Below are positions 1 to 8,182 of a stretch of DNA of 64,000 nt, piece by piece. The stretch lies in NCBI RefSeq assembly GCF_004521985.1, contig NZ_SBHZ01000016.1, positions 1 through 64,000 of the forward strand, read 5' to 3'. Position 1 is the stretch's first letter; each line of letters opens with the position of its first letter. This DNA is from Ectopseudomonas khazarica. GTDB lineage: Bacteria; Pseudomonadota; Gammaproteobacteria; Pseudomonadales; Pseudomonadaceae. The position numbers were made by a program, and so were the translations under genes. Below the pieces are notes generated by a model that had not been told where the DNA came from, made no database searches, and worked only from the letters and a program-made list of their open reading frames with translations.

Positions 1-338
1 AGATGCGCGTGTTCCAGGAGGAGATCTTCGGCCCGGTGATCGGCGTGACCACCTTCAAGGACGAGGCCGAGGCGCTGGCCATCGCCAACGACACCGAGTT
101 CGGCCTGGGCGCCGGCGTGTGGAGCCGCGACATGAACGTCGCCTACCGCATGGGCCGCGCGATCAAGGCGGGTCGCGTATGGACCAACTGCTACCACCTG
201 TACCCGGCGCATGCTGCCTTCGGCGGCTACAAGAAGTCCGGGGTCGGGCGTGAGACCCACAAGATGATGCTCGATCACTACCAGCAGACCAAGAACCTGC
301 TGGTCAGCTACGACATCAATCCGCTGGGGTTCTTCTGA
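1..338 (+). CDS. exaC: NAD-dependent aldehyde dehydrogenase, C-terminal part (ExaC/AldB type)
   Basis: Only the last 111 or so residues lie in the window; the frame is open to the left edge, so the gene is truncated by the window and not broken. The visible part carries the family motifs EEIFGPV and FGGYKKSG and ends in the residues NPLGFF, which I associate with the ExaC/AldB acetaldehyde dehydrogenases of about 506 residues. These cytoplasmic enzymes oxidise acetaldehyde to acetate with NAD+ and serve ethanol catabolism in Pseudomonas. The substrate-binding half is outside the window, so the exact substrate is inferred. A 9-bp hairpin lies downstream. Confidence 0.85.
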   Translation, partial: MRVFQEEIFGPVIGVTTFKDEAEALAIANDTEFGLGAGVWSRDMNVAYRMGRAIKAGRVWTNCYHLYPAHAAFGGYKKSGVGRETHKMMLDHYQQTKNLLVSYDINPLGFF

Positions 339-400
339 ACCAGCAACGGCTCTCCCAGACTAGCCACTCGGCCCTGGCTCGTTGCGCGAAGAGACCAAAT

Positions 401-429
401 TCCGCCCAGGGCACACTGCTCTGGGCGGA
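401..429. terminator. Hairpin between convergent genes
   Basis: Perfect 9-bp inverted repeat TCCGCCCAG / CTGGGCGGA (401-409 and 421-429) with an 11-nt loop, between the aldehyde dehydrogenase end and the convergent small exported protein. Read leftward it is followed by ATTT, so it is the better terminator for the minus-strand gene. There is no long T tract on either side. Confidence 0.5.
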
Positions 430-435
430 GCAGGC

Positions 436-966
436 TCAGAGCTTGCCCTCCGAACCGCTGTAGCGGGTGCCCTGAACATTGCCATCCGCATCTGAGAGGC
501 AGGACCAGTGAGCGTCTGCCCCCGGAACCCTGACCATCACCCCGATGCCCGCTTCGGCACTCATGACATCGATGACCGACAACGAGCTCTGGGCCACCCC
601 CGTGGTTTTCGCAACAGCCGCCAGACACGCCTGCTCGGCCTTGCTTGGCTCCTTGTTGGGAACCACGCTGGACGATGCCGAGGCATCCTGACAGACACCA
701 TGAACGCCGTGTTTCGCTGTATAGGAAACACTCATACTCTGATCCGGGTTCTGCATGAGCGAGATGGTGACGCCGTCATGTGAGGCCTCGTGATAGCTGT
801 CGCTGAATTTCTTCAGCTTGGCTTCCTTGCCATTCACATAGACGGGGCCACCTTGATCGGCATGCACCTCGATCGAACCGGGGCAGCTGTAGTTCAACAG
901 AGGGATTCCGGCTTGCGCCATGCCGGAAGCAAGCAGTGCGATACTCGAGACAAGATGAATGTTCAT
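436..966 (-). CDS. Small exported protein of unknown function
   Basis: A 176-residue protein. I chose the ATG at 966 because the residues after it (MNIHLVSSIALLASGMAQA) form a clean signal peptide with a cleavage site after AQA; the frame stays open upstream to 1035 but that extension is not signal-like. The mature protein has four cysteines (in SCPGS, GVCQD, EQACLA and HWSCLS), suggesting two disulfides in the periplasm. I recognise the GIPLLNYSCPG...VYVNGKEAKLKKF pattern as a recurring Pseudomonas hypothetical protein but know no function. It stands alone, convergent to the aldehyde dehydrogenase gene. Confidence 0.7.
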   Translation of the reverse strand: MNIHLVSSIALLASGMAQAGIPLLNYSCPGSIEVHADQGGPVYVNGKEAKLKKFSDSYHEASHDGVTISLMQNPDQSMSVSYTAKHGVHGVCQDASASSSVVPNKEPSKAEQACLAAVAKTTGVAQSSLSVIDVMSAEAGIGVMVRVPGADAHWSCLSDADGNVQGTRYSGSEGKL

Positions 967-1163
967 GGGATTGGCGTCGTCCTCGGCAGGGATTGGAGCA
1001 ATTGAAATCCAGCCTCTCCAAACGTCGGAAATCATTCTCGAGCCAGGCTGGATCCACCCTCAGGAATCTAGCATGGAATCGATCCAGCCCGACGCCAGCC
1101 GGCAAATGGCGAGCTGCGGCAGCGGCCGGACCGTTCTGCGCAACCCCGTGTGCAGCCCTACGT

Positions 1164-1718
1164 TCAACGTCCGTAAGTGGCCGTCACGCTCGCACTGGCC
1201 AGCTTGTTGAAATGCACGAGGAAGCCGATCAGCGCCGGCGAGGCGTTCGCCAATGGCGGCTCCAGCTTTTCCACCTTCAACGCATGCACGGTGAACACAT
1301 AGCGGTGCGGTTTGTCCCCCTGCGGCGGGCAGGCGCCGCCAAAACCGGCCGAGCCGTAGTCGCTGACGCCCTCTACCGCCCCCTCCGGCAGCGCTTGGCC
1401 AGCCTTCTGGCCAACGCCCTCAGGCAGCGACGAGGTGCTTGCCGGCAGGTCATAGAGGACCCAATGCCACCAGCCCGACCCTGTGGGTGCATCCGGGTCG
1501 TAAGCGGTGACCACGAAGCTCTTCGTCCCGGCTGGCGCGCCACTCCAGGACAACGCCGGCGAAAGATTGTCGCCACTGCAGCCGAAGCCGCTGTATACGT
1601 GCCGTTCGGACAGGGTTCCCCCATCCGCGAACGACGAACTGGTCAGCGTGAAGTCTGCAGCCCTGACCAATGCAGGCAGGCAGACGAAAGCAAGAGCGAC
1701 AGCGATCACAGGGCGCAT
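1164..1718 (-). CDS. YbhB/YbcL family Raf-kinase-inhibitor-like protein (PEBP fold), exported
   Basis: 184 residues with a signal peptide ending ALVRAA. PEBP-family motifs are clear: the GDNLSPALSWSGAP block, the ligand-pocket stretch YDPDAPTGSGWWHWVLYDLP, and the later GACPPQGDKPHRYVFTVHAL block. Bacterial members are small periplasmic or cytoplasmic proteins of unclear role that bind phosphorylated or anionic ligands; no enzymatic reaction is established. It is a single gene; neighbours give no functional hint. Confidence 0.9.
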   Translation of the reverse strand: MRPVIAVALAFVCLPALVRAADFTLTSSSFADGGTLSERHVYSGFGCSGDNLSPALSWSGAPAGTKSFVVTAYDPDAPTGSGWWHWVLYDLPASTSSLPEGVGQKAGQALPEGAVEGVSDYGSAGFGGACPPQGDKPHRYVFTVHALKVEKLEPPLANASPALIGFLVHFNKLASASVTATYGR

Positions 1719-1778
1719 CGGAGAGATTCCTTGACAGTATTCGACGGCGGCAATGATCCCGCCGCGTAACCTGCCCCG

Positions 1779-2612
1779 CTACGCCAAACGCTCCAGATGC
1801 GCGCCATTCTGCGCCAAGCGTTGGCGCATCACCGAGGGCGCGAATCCCCAGCGCGCCTGGAAGGCCGCGCTGAAGCGGCTGTGTGACTCCCAACCACAAT
1901 GCAGGGCGATGTCGTTGATGGAGCGCTGGGTGCTCTGCAGCAGGACCAGAGCGGTTTCCAGGCGCACCTCGCGGACCAGCCCGGCGAGGGTGAATCCCGA
2001 CCCGGCGAGGCGTCGGCGCAGCGTCGAGGCGCTGGTATGGAAAACCTCGGCGAGACGTTCGATTCTCCAGTCCTCTTCAGGCCGCAGAGCGATGAGCCGG
2101 CGGATACGCTCCGCCCAGGAAATCTGCTCGACGGGCTTGAGACGCACGCCACGCTCACCCAGGACAAGCAACAGTTCGATCACCCGGTGGCGCTGCAGCA
2201 AAGGAGAAACCGTCGCCGCCTCCAGGGCCAGCGCAGTGCGCTCGATGACCTCGCTCAGTTCACCGTCGAGGTCCATGGTCCTGGCTGCGGACAGCTCGTC
2301 CCGCACCGGCGGCAGGATGGCCGCAACCGCCCTGACAGGTTCGTCGGAAAAGGCCAAGGCCAGCGCCTCGTAGCACGACTCGTCAGCGGGATCATTGAGC
2401 ACGTCCCACTGGGTTCCCCGTGCCAGCACCACCACTTCGTTCTTCGATACGCTGAGGGTCCCGGTTGGTGCGATGAGCGCCTTGCGACCACGGCGCACCA
2501 GCACCAGGAGGTCCTCGCGGATCGACAGGGTTCTCACACGATGCCTGGCGCTGCTGGCAATGCGAATGACCTGAGCCGGCGCGGAAGCGATATCAGTAAC
2601 GGGAGTGGACAC
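1779..2612 (-). CDS. AraC family transcriptional regulator
   Basis: 277 residues if translation starts at the GTG at 2612, which is preceded by AAGGAA at 9-nt spacing. The frame is open further upstream (ATG at 2648, no convincing ribosome site). The N-terminal half is a cupin-like ligand domain. The C-terminal about 100 residues hold the double helix-turn-helix of AraC proteins, seen in WRIERLAEVFHTSASTLRRR and in INDIALHCGWESHSRFSAAF followed by GFAPSVMRQR. It should be a cytoplasmic DNA-binding regulator. Target and inducer are unknown; it is followed by the PEBP gene on the same strand but the two need not be linked. Confidence 0.85.
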   Translation of the reverse strand: MSTPVTDIASAPAQVIRIASSARHRVRTLSIREDLLVLVRRGRKALIAPTGTLSVSKNEVVVLARGTQWDVLNDPADESCYEALALAFSDEPVRAVAAILPPVRDELSAARTMDLDGELSEVIERTALALEAATVSPLLQRHRVIELLLVLGERGVRLKPVEQISWAERIRRLIALRPEEDWRIERLAEVFHTSASTLRRRLAGSGFTLAGLVREVRLETALVLLQSTQRSINDIALHCGWESHSRFSAAFQARWGFAPSVMRQRLAQNGAHLERLA

Positions 2613-2818
2613 TAGGGACAGTTCCTTTTCGGTTGGTTTCGCCACCATTGGCTGTCGCAGCCGCGCAGTGCCTCGGAAGGCAGTGGTCACATGCACATCA
2701 CGCAGGGCGGGCGGCACCGGGCTTCGTCTGAAGGGCTGTTCGCGCTGCCAATCTACTGGGTGTGCCGTCGGAAAGCCAAGCCAGGGCACTTGCCCACTCT
2801 GGCAACGGCCCGCTCTGG

Positions 2819-3715
2819 CTAGGTTCTGTCATCGGCGGCAAGCTCCGTGGCGATCGCCTCGATCAGCGCGCGTACGCGGCGCGGCTGGCTGCGCGTCCCC
2901 GGGTAGACGATCTGCAGGGCCGTACGTGCCGCACTGTATGGCGCCAGGACTTCGATCAGTCGTCCGCCATCAAGGTCGGCCTGCACGTCCCATACCGATT
3001 TCAGGCACAGACCATGGCCCTGCAGCGCCCAGCGCCTGACCAGTTCGCCATGGTTGGCCATGCGCCGGCTGCGGACGGCGACCGAGTAGGGCTTGCCGTC
3101 GACGAGAAACGACCACTGGTGATCACTGTTGATGCCGAAACGCATGACGATGCAGTCATGCCCGTGCAGTTCATCGGGGTGCAATGGCACACCCATGCGC
3201 TCGAGGTAGCCGGGCGCGGCGCATACGACGCGCCGGTTCTCGCCGATGGGTTTGACCTTCAGGCTGCTGTCAGCCAGCGTGCCGTAGCGCACGGCAAAAT
3301 CGAGGCCCTGGCTGACCAGGTCGACGAAGCCGTCGGTGAGGTTGAGCTCGACGCTGACCTCGCGGTGCTGGTCGAGAAAGCGGTCGACAATCGGCACGAT
3401 GCGCGCCTGCCCCAGATCGACCGGAGCACTCAAGCGCACCGGCCCACTCAGGCTCTGCGCACCAAGACGCACCCGGCTGTCCAGTTCCTCCGCTTCGGCC
3501 AGCAGGCGGCGGGCGCCCTCGGCCAGCGTCCGGCCTTCGTCCGTCAGACTGATCGAGCGCGTGGTGCGGGTCAGCAACGCCACACCATAGTGCGACTCCA
3601 GTGCGGCCAGCCGTTCGGACACCGAGGCGGGCGAGAGCCCCAGCTCACGCCCGGCGGCAGAAAGCCCGCCCTTCTCGATGATCAGCAGGAACAGCTCCAG
3701 GTGGTTGAGCATCAT
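2819..3715 (-). CDS. LysR family transcriptional regulator of the divergent oxidoreductase operon
   Basis: 298 residues. The N-terminal winged helix is typical (LELFLLIIEKGGLSAAGREL, then SPASVSERLAALE and LLTRTTRSISLTDEG), followed by a LysR substrate-binding domain of the PBP2_CrgA type with the usual DFAVRYGTL segment. It is transcribed away from the SDR/OYE operon starting at 3812, with a 96-bp AT-rich spacer, the usual arrangement for a LysR regulator and its target. The inducer is unknown but is probably an electrophilic or carbonyl compound handled by that operon (inference). Confidence 0.88.
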   Translation of the reverse strand: MMLNHLELFLLIIEKGGLSAAGRELGLSPASVSERLAALESHYGVALLTRTTRSISLTDEGRTLAEGARRLLAEAEELDSRVRLGAQSLSGPVRLSAPVDLGQARIVPIVDRFLDQHREVSVELNLTDGFVDLVSQGLDFAVRYGTLADSSLKVKPIGENRRVVCAAPGYLERMGVPLHPDELHGHDCIVMRFGINSDHQWSFLVDGKPYSVAVRSRRMANHGELVRRWALQGHGLCLKSVWDVQADLDGGRLIEVLAPYSAARTALQIVYPGTRSQPRRVRALIEAIATELAADDRT

Positions 3716-3811
3716 TCGTAATATCCGAAATATCTTTTCGATTCTTGCTGGATTTTAAGCCTGCAGCGCAAAGCATAAGGTACCCCCATCGTTCATCGAG
3801 GGGGAAGCACC
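3716..3811. promoter_or_regulatory. Divergent promoter region, LysR regulator / SDR-OYE operon
   Basis: A 96-bp spacer between divergent genes. It is AT-rich next to the regulator start (around 3716-3745, with repeated AATATC and TTTCG segments), consistent with LysR T-N11-A sites, but I cannot define one box with confidence. Confidence 0.4.
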
Positions 3812-4483
3812 GTGAACTTCACCGAGCAAAGCACCAGCGTCATCGTCGGCGGCCATACGGGTATCGGTCGGGCACTTGCGGATGCACTCCGCGAGCGCCC
3901 GGGTCGGGTGCTGGTGGCCAGCCGCCGCAGCGGCCTGGATGTCACCGACCCGAGCGCCGTGGAGCGCTACTTCGAGGCCATCGGCACTATCGACCACCTG
4001 ATCTTCACCGCCGGCTCACAAGCGCCGGGCGGGCAACTGCTCGACATGGACCTGAGCACGGCGAGGGCCGCCTTCGACACCAAGTTCTGGGGCAGCCTGG
4101 CCGTGGCCAAGGTAGGCGCACGGTACCTGCGCGCCGGTGGCAGCCTGACGCTGACGAGCGGCTTCCTGGCACGCCGCGCCGTGCCCGGCACCTTCGTCAA
4201 GACGGCGATGAACGCAGCGCTCGAAGCCGTCGCCAAGGTGCTGGCACGTGAACTGGCGCCATTGCGGGTGAACGTCGTCAGCCCCGGCCTGACCGACAGC
4301 GAAGCCTATGCCGGCATGGCAGAGGACGCACGCCTGGCCATGCTGCAACGCGCCGCCAACAACCTGCCGGTCGGCCGCGTCGGCAGGCCGCAAGACCTGG
4401 CCCAGGGCTACCTGCTGGCCATCGACAACCCCTTCATGACAGGTGCGGTCATCGATATCGATGGCGGCGCACTCATCAACTGA
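3812..4483 (+). CDS. Atypical short-chain dehydrogenase/reductase (SDR)
   Basis: 223 residues, Rossmann fold. The cofactor loop GGHTGIG near residue 13 and the C-terminal GAVIDIDGGALI block are classic SDR features. However, the usual catalytic YxxxK is not present: the corresponding segment reads VPGTFVKTAMNAALE, so the tyrosine position appears to be Thr/Phe. The protein may therefore be catalytically unusual or have a non-classical mechanism. It is the first gene of a co-directional operon (18 bp to the OYE gene) and is probably controlled by the divergent LysR protein. Confidence 0.85.
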   Translation: MNFTEQSTSVIVGGHTGIGRALADALRERPGRVLVASRRSGLDVTDPSAVERYFEAIGTIDHLIFTAGSQAPGGQLLDMDLSTARAAFDTKFWGSLAVAKVGARYLRAGGSLTLTSGFLARRAVPGTFVKTAMNAALEAVAKVLARELAPLRVNVVSPGLTDSEAYAGMAEDARLAMLQRAANNLPVGRVGRPQDLAQGYLLAIDNPFMTGAVIDIDGGALIN

Positions 4484-4501
4484 TCCCACGGAGAAACGTC
4501 C

Positions 4502-5620
4502 ATGTCCGACTCTCGCAAACTCTTCGACCCGGTCCGCGTTGGCAACCTGGAACTGGCCAACCGCCTGGTTATGGCACCGATGACACGCGCGCGCAGCACG
4601 CAGCCCGGTGACGTACCCAACGCCCTCAATGCCAGCTACTACGCGCAGCGTGCCAGCGCCGGGCTGATCGTCTCGGAGGCCACGCAGATCTCGCCACAGG
4701 GCAAGGGCTACTCGTTCACCCCCGGCATCCACAGTGCCGAGCAGGTGGAAGGCTGGCGCCTGGTGACCCGTGCCGTGCACCAGGCCGGGGGGCGCATCTA
4801 CCTGCAGCTCTGGCACGTCGGGCGCATGTCGCACCCGGACTTCCATGACGGGCAGCTTCCGGTCGCGCCCTCGTCCGTCGCCTTCGACGGCGCGATCTGG
4901 AAAGTCGACCCGGTCACCGGCGAGGGCGGCATGCACCCCTGCCCCATCCCGCGAGCACTCGAGCGCGAGGAAATACAGGCAATCGTCGAGGACTACCGCG
5001 TCGCCGCCAGGCACGCCATTGCCGCCGGTTTCGACGGTGTCGAGGTACACGCGGCCAATGGCTACCTGATCGACCAGTTCCTGCGCACCACCTCTAACCT
5101 GCGCAGCGACGAATACGGCGGCTCGCGGGAAAATCGCCTGCGCTTTCTGCGTCAGGTGATCGACGCCGTGGCCGACGAAGTCGGCGCCGCGCGCACCGCC
5201 ATTCGCCTGGCTCCGTTCCTCACCGCGCGTGGCATGGCCTGCCCGGACATCCTGCCGACCATCCTCGATGCGGCCAGCTACCTGGACGCCAGGCAGATCG
5301 CCTACCTGCATCTGGTCGAGGCCGACTGGGACGACGCCCCCGAATTCACCGAAGCGTTTCGCCAGGACATCCGCCAGCGTTTCCGCGGCCCGATCATCGT
5401 CGCCGGCAAATACGATCAGGCACGCGCCGAGTGGGTGCTGGGCAAGGGCTATGCCGATCTGGTGGCCTTCGGCCGCCCGTTCATCGCCAACCCCGACCTG
5501 CCCCGCCGCTATGCCGAGAACCTGCCGCTGGCCGACTTCGAGCCGAGCAGCCTGTTCGGCGGCGATGCGCGCGGCTACAGCGACTATCCCGCGTCGCCGG
5601 TCCAGGAGCAGGCGCTGTGA
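4502..5620 (+). CDS. Old Yellow Enzyme family FMN-dependent alkene reductase
   Basis: 372 residues, a TIM-barrel flavoprotein. Seen motifs: the start FDPVRVGNLELANRLVMAPM, the active-site region YLQLWHVGRMSHPD, the substrate-binding HAANGYLIDQFL, the FMN-binding YGGS.ENR segment, and the C-terminal ADLVAFGRPFIANPDLP. Such enzymes use NAD(P)H to reduce activated C=C bonds (enones, nitro-olefins, maleimides) or nitrate esters in the cytoplasm. It is preceded by a GGAG ribosome site and overlaps the next gene by 4 bp, so it is translationally coupled to it. A second, distinct family member lies at 62279-63328. Confidence 0.92.
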   Translation: MSDSRKLFDPVRVGNLELANRLVMAPMTRARSTQPGDVPNALNASYYAQRASAGLIVSEATQISPQGKGYSFTPGIHSAEQVEGWRLVTRAVHQAGGRIYLQLWHVGRMSHPDFHDGQLPVAPSSVAFDGAIWKVDPVTGEGGMHPCPIPRALEREEIQAIVEDYRVAARHAIAAGFDGVEVHAANGYLIDQFLRTTSNLRSDEYGGSRENRLRFLRQVIDAVADEVGAARTAIRLAPFLTARGMACPDILPTILDAASYLDARQIAYLHLVEADWDDAPEFTEAFRQDIRQRFRGPIIVAGKYDQARAEWVLGKGYADLVAFGRPFIANPDLPRRYAENLPLADFEPSSLFGGDARGYSDYPASPVQEQAL

Positions 5621-6111
5621 GCCCGCAGGCCCACGACCAGGGCGTCGGCCTGCCGGCGGGCAACCTGCTGGGGCTCGATCACTTCACCCTGCGTACCAGC
5701 CGCCTGGAGCAGACGGTCGAGTTCTTCACCCGGGTGATCGGCTTGAGCGACGGTCCGCGACCGGCGTTTCGCTTCCCCGGACGCTGGCTGTACGTCGGCG
5801 CCCATCCGGTGCTGCATCTCGTCGCCGTGACCGCCGACGACCGCCAGCTGCACGCCTACCTGGGCGAGCAGGAGGGTGCCGACGGCAGTGGCTGCGTCGA
5901 CCACATCTCGCTGCGCGGCACGCACCTGGCCGAGACGCAGCAGCACCTGCTCAGTCTCGGCCAGACGTTTCGCGAGCGCATCGTGCCGCAGATCGGCGAG
6001 CACCAGCTGTTTCTCGAGGACCCCAACGGCGTGACCATCGAGCTGATCTTTCCCTACCGCCCGGAGAACGCCGTGCTGGGCGAAGCCATGCCGCGACCGG
6101 ACATCGGCTGA
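5617..6111 (+). CDS. VOC superfamily (glyoxalase/dioxygenase fold) protein
   Basis: 164 residues from the GTG at 5617, whose last bases overlap the stop of the OYE gene (GTGA); AGGAG sits 8 nt upstream, which decides this start over the longer open frame. Two betaalphabetabetabeta modules are visible: LDHFTLRTSRLEQTVEFF and later CVDHISLRG, ending in LEDPNGVTIELIF. The two histidines (LDHF, CVDH...) and the final glutamate (IELIF) match usual VOC metal-ligand positions. Probably a metal-dependent isomerase, lyase or dioxygenase; the substrate is unknown and should be related to the OYE substrate. Confidence 0.85.
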   Translation: MSPQAHDQGVGLPAGNLLGLDHFTLRTSRLEQTVEFFTRVIGLSDGPRPAFRFPGRWLYVGAHPVLHLVAVTADDRQLHAYLGEQEGADGSGCVDHISLRGTHLAETQQHLLSLGQTFRERIVPQIGEHQLFLEDPNGVTIELIFPYRPENAVLGEAMPRPDIG

Positions 6112-6147
6112 TGTGATGAGCCGCCGTGGCGGCAAGGAGCACCTTGA

Positions 6148-6954
6148 ATGATCCACCTGGGCATCACCGACCTGACCTTCCACCACGCCACCGGCGCCGT
6201 GGTCGCTGCGCTGCTCGAACACCTGGGGTACTCGGTGCGCTGCAGCCATGCGCCGCACGAGGAAAACTTCGAACGCCTGCGCCAGGGCCGGATCGACATG
6301 CTGGCCTCGGCCTGGCTGCCGTCCAGCCACGGCCTGTACCTTGAGCAGGTGCAGCAGAGCGTGGCCACCCGCGAGCTGGGCCTGCACTACCAGCCCTATG
6401 CCCTGTGGGGCGTGCCGGACTACGTGCCGCAGAGCGAGGTCGCCGAGATCGCGGACCTGCTGCGCCCGGCCGTGCGCGCACGAATGACGCCGGTGATCCA
6501 GGGCATCGGCCCTGGCGCCGGGATCACCCGTTTCTCGCAACAGATGATGCAGGCCTATGGCCTGACCGACGCGGGTTACCGCTTCCTCACCGGCACGCAG
6601 GCGCAATGCATCGAGGCCATCGAGAGCGCCATCGCCGAACGCCGCTGGGCGGTGGTGCCGCTGTGGCAACCACAGTTTCTGCATGCACAGCATCGCCTGC
6701 GCGAACTGCATGAGCCGCTGGGCCTGCTCGGCGGCATCGACCGCGCGGTGCTGCTGGCCCGAGAGGACCGTCTGCAGCACTTCAGCCCGCAGCACCTGCA
6801 GGTGCTGGACAACATCCGCCTGAGCAATGCCCAGGTCGCGGAGCTCGACTTCGCCATCAACCGTGGTGGCCTGCAGCCGCAAGCCGCCGCGCAGGCCTGG
6901 CTGGCCGCCAACCCACGCACATTCGGCCAATGGCTGGAGCCGATCGACGGCTGA
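6148..6954 (+). CDS. Glycine-betaine-type (OpuAC) substrate-binding protein lacking a signal peptide
   Basis: 268 residues resembling the ligand-binding domain of glycine betaine/choline ABC importers. The ligand-pocket layout is seen in DMLASAWLPSSHG, GPGAGITRFSQQ and WAVVPLWQPQFL. It starts directly with the first beta strand (MIHLGITDLTFHH): no signal peptide or lipobox is present, and no permease or ATPase gene is adjacent. The product should stay in the cytoplasm, where it may act as a ligand sensor, carrier or recruited enzyme. It lies inside the SDR/OYE/VOC operon, 36 bp after the VOC gene. ATG is preceded by a weak AAGGAGCACC site. Confidence 0.8.
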   Translation: MIHLGITDLTFHHATGAVVAALLEHLGYSVRCSHAPHEENFERLRQGRIDMLASAWLPSSHGLYLEQVQQSVATRELGLHYQPYALWGVPDYVPQSEVAEIADLLRPAVRARMTPVIQGIGPGAGITRFSQQMMQAYGLTDAGYRFLTGTQAQCIEAIESAIAERRWAVVPLWQPQFLHAQHRLRELHEPLGLLGGIDRAVLLAREDRLQHFSPQHLQVLDNIRLSNAQVAELDFAINRGGLQPQAAAQAWLAANPRTFGQWLEPIDG

Positions 6955-6978
6955 GCCGTCCCATCAGAGGAACGCCCC

Positions 6979-7449
6979 ATGCACGACACGCCCGAAACAC
7001 GCCTGGCCACACTCGGCCTGCAACTGCCCGAGCCCGCGCCGGCGCTCGGCAACTACCTGCCCTGGTGCATCGCCGGCGATACCTTCATGACCTCGGGGCA
7101 GTTTCCCTGGTTCGCCGGCGGCGTCAGGTATCGCGGCCAGCTGGGCCGCGACCTGGACCTCGAACAGGGTTACGCAGCCTGCTCGCTGGCAGCGCTCAAC
7201 GCCATCGCGCAGCTCAAGCAGGCGCTCGGCGAACTGTCGCGGGTGCGCCAGATCGTGCGCCTCGAAGGGGTGCTGAACGTAGCCGAGGGAGAGACCGAAC
7301 ACCCCAAGGCGCTGGATGGCGCCTCCGACCTGATCACCCGCGTATTCGACCGCCAGGGACAGCACACCCGGATGATCTGGACCAATCCGGTGATGCCGAT
7401 GGACAGCGTGTGCATGGTCTATCTGTTCGCCAGGGTCGAGCCGCACTGA
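6979..7449 (+). CDS. RidA family protein
   Basis: 156 residues, the last gene of the five-gene operon. The YjgF/YER057c/UK114 fold is seen in LGNYLPWCIAGDTFMTSGQFPW, LAALNAIAQLKQALGELSRVRQIVRLEG and RMIWTNPVMPMDS. RidA proteins hydrolyse reactive enamine/imine intermediates from PLP enzymes; related subfamilies act in catabolic pathways. The usual active-site arginine (in an IPxRxxxxV-type motif) is not evident here: the corresponding region reads RMIWTNPVMPMDSVC, so it may belong to a non-deaminase Rid subfamily. Its position after OYE and VOC genes suggests work on the same substrate. Confidence 0.82.
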   Translation: MHDTPETRLATLGLQLPEPAPALGNYLPWCIAGDTFMTSGQFPWFAGGVRYRGQLGRDLDLEQGYAACSLAALNAIAQLKQALGELSRVRQIVRLEGVLNVAEGETEHPKALDGASDLITRVFDRQGQHTRMIWTNPVMPMDSVCMVYLFARVEPH

Positions 7450-7499
7450 CCCGTTCCACCTCTGACGCCGCCTCAGCATCTGACCGAGGCGCCTGCCAG

Positions 7500-7525
7500 G
7501 CCTGCTCCCCCGCTCGGGAGCAGGC
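7500..7525. terminator. Hairpin after the SDR-OYE-RidA operon
   Basis: Perfect 10-bp stem GCCTGCTCCC / GGGAGCAGGC with a 6-nt loop, 50 bp beyond the RidA stop. No T run follows it on the plus strand, so it is terminator-like but not textbook. Confidence 0.45.
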
Positions 7526-7669
7526 AACGCTCCCCCCTATCGACTGGCGCCAAGAGCCCGGGCAAACCGGGCGGCCAGCCACAGCGAAGTCCGGCTGATC
7601 CAGCGCAGTCGCCTGCTCATGAGGGAAAGGTTCAGACGCCAGGACGCTGGCCGCACCTGCGGCAGCGCG

Positions 7670-8053
7670 CTAGTCGAGACTCCACGGGCCTATCGTCACC
7701 CCGATGCCGTCATCACCGCAGTCGAGCGGGAATTGCTCGCCGCGCCGCAGGAAGTTCTGCTGCTCTCGCCGGCAGCGCTCGGCATCTCGTTTCACCATCT
7801 GTTCAAGACCGCTATTGCCCGTCATCAGCTGATGGCGCGCATCAGGCTCCTTGACGGTAATCCAGGGTTGGGGGTCCCTGATGTTGAACTTCTCCGCAGG
7901 CGGATCAGCCTGCACTGACGTTTCGCCCTCGACAGCAGGCAGCTCCTCAGGCTTCACACTGTAACGGCTGAAGATCGAGTCATCGGGCAAATCAGTGGCC
8001 AGCGCATTACCCGCCAGCAGCAACAGGACACTTCCCCAGGAACGACAATTCAT
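7670..8053 (-). CDS. Small exported protein of unknown function
   Basis: 127 residues from the ATG at 8053, which has a good GAGG site 6-8 nt upstream; the upstream extension to 8125 lacks signal-peptide character. Signal peptide MNCRSWGSVLLLLAGNALAT, then a hydrophilic mature domain with two cysteines (AERCRRE and PLDCGDD). I do not recognise the family. It lies alone, downstream of the chloramphenicol exporter gene on the same strand but 129 bp away. Confidence 0.6.
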   Translation of the reverse strand: MNCRSWGSVLLLLAGNALATDLPDDSIFSRYSVKPEELPAVEGETSVQADPPAEKFNIRDPQPWITVKEPDARHQLMTGNSGLEQMVKRDAERCRREQQNFLRRGEQFPLDCGDDGIGVTIGPWSLD

Positions 8054-8182
8054 CACACACCTCACAACAACTTCTATCCATTCATCACTCAGCTTCGAGT
8101 GAGCGTAATCAGGCACCGCCCTCACCCCCTCCAGGTCGATTCATGCAACGCCGGCAATGCACGAATCAACCTCAGGGCCGAA

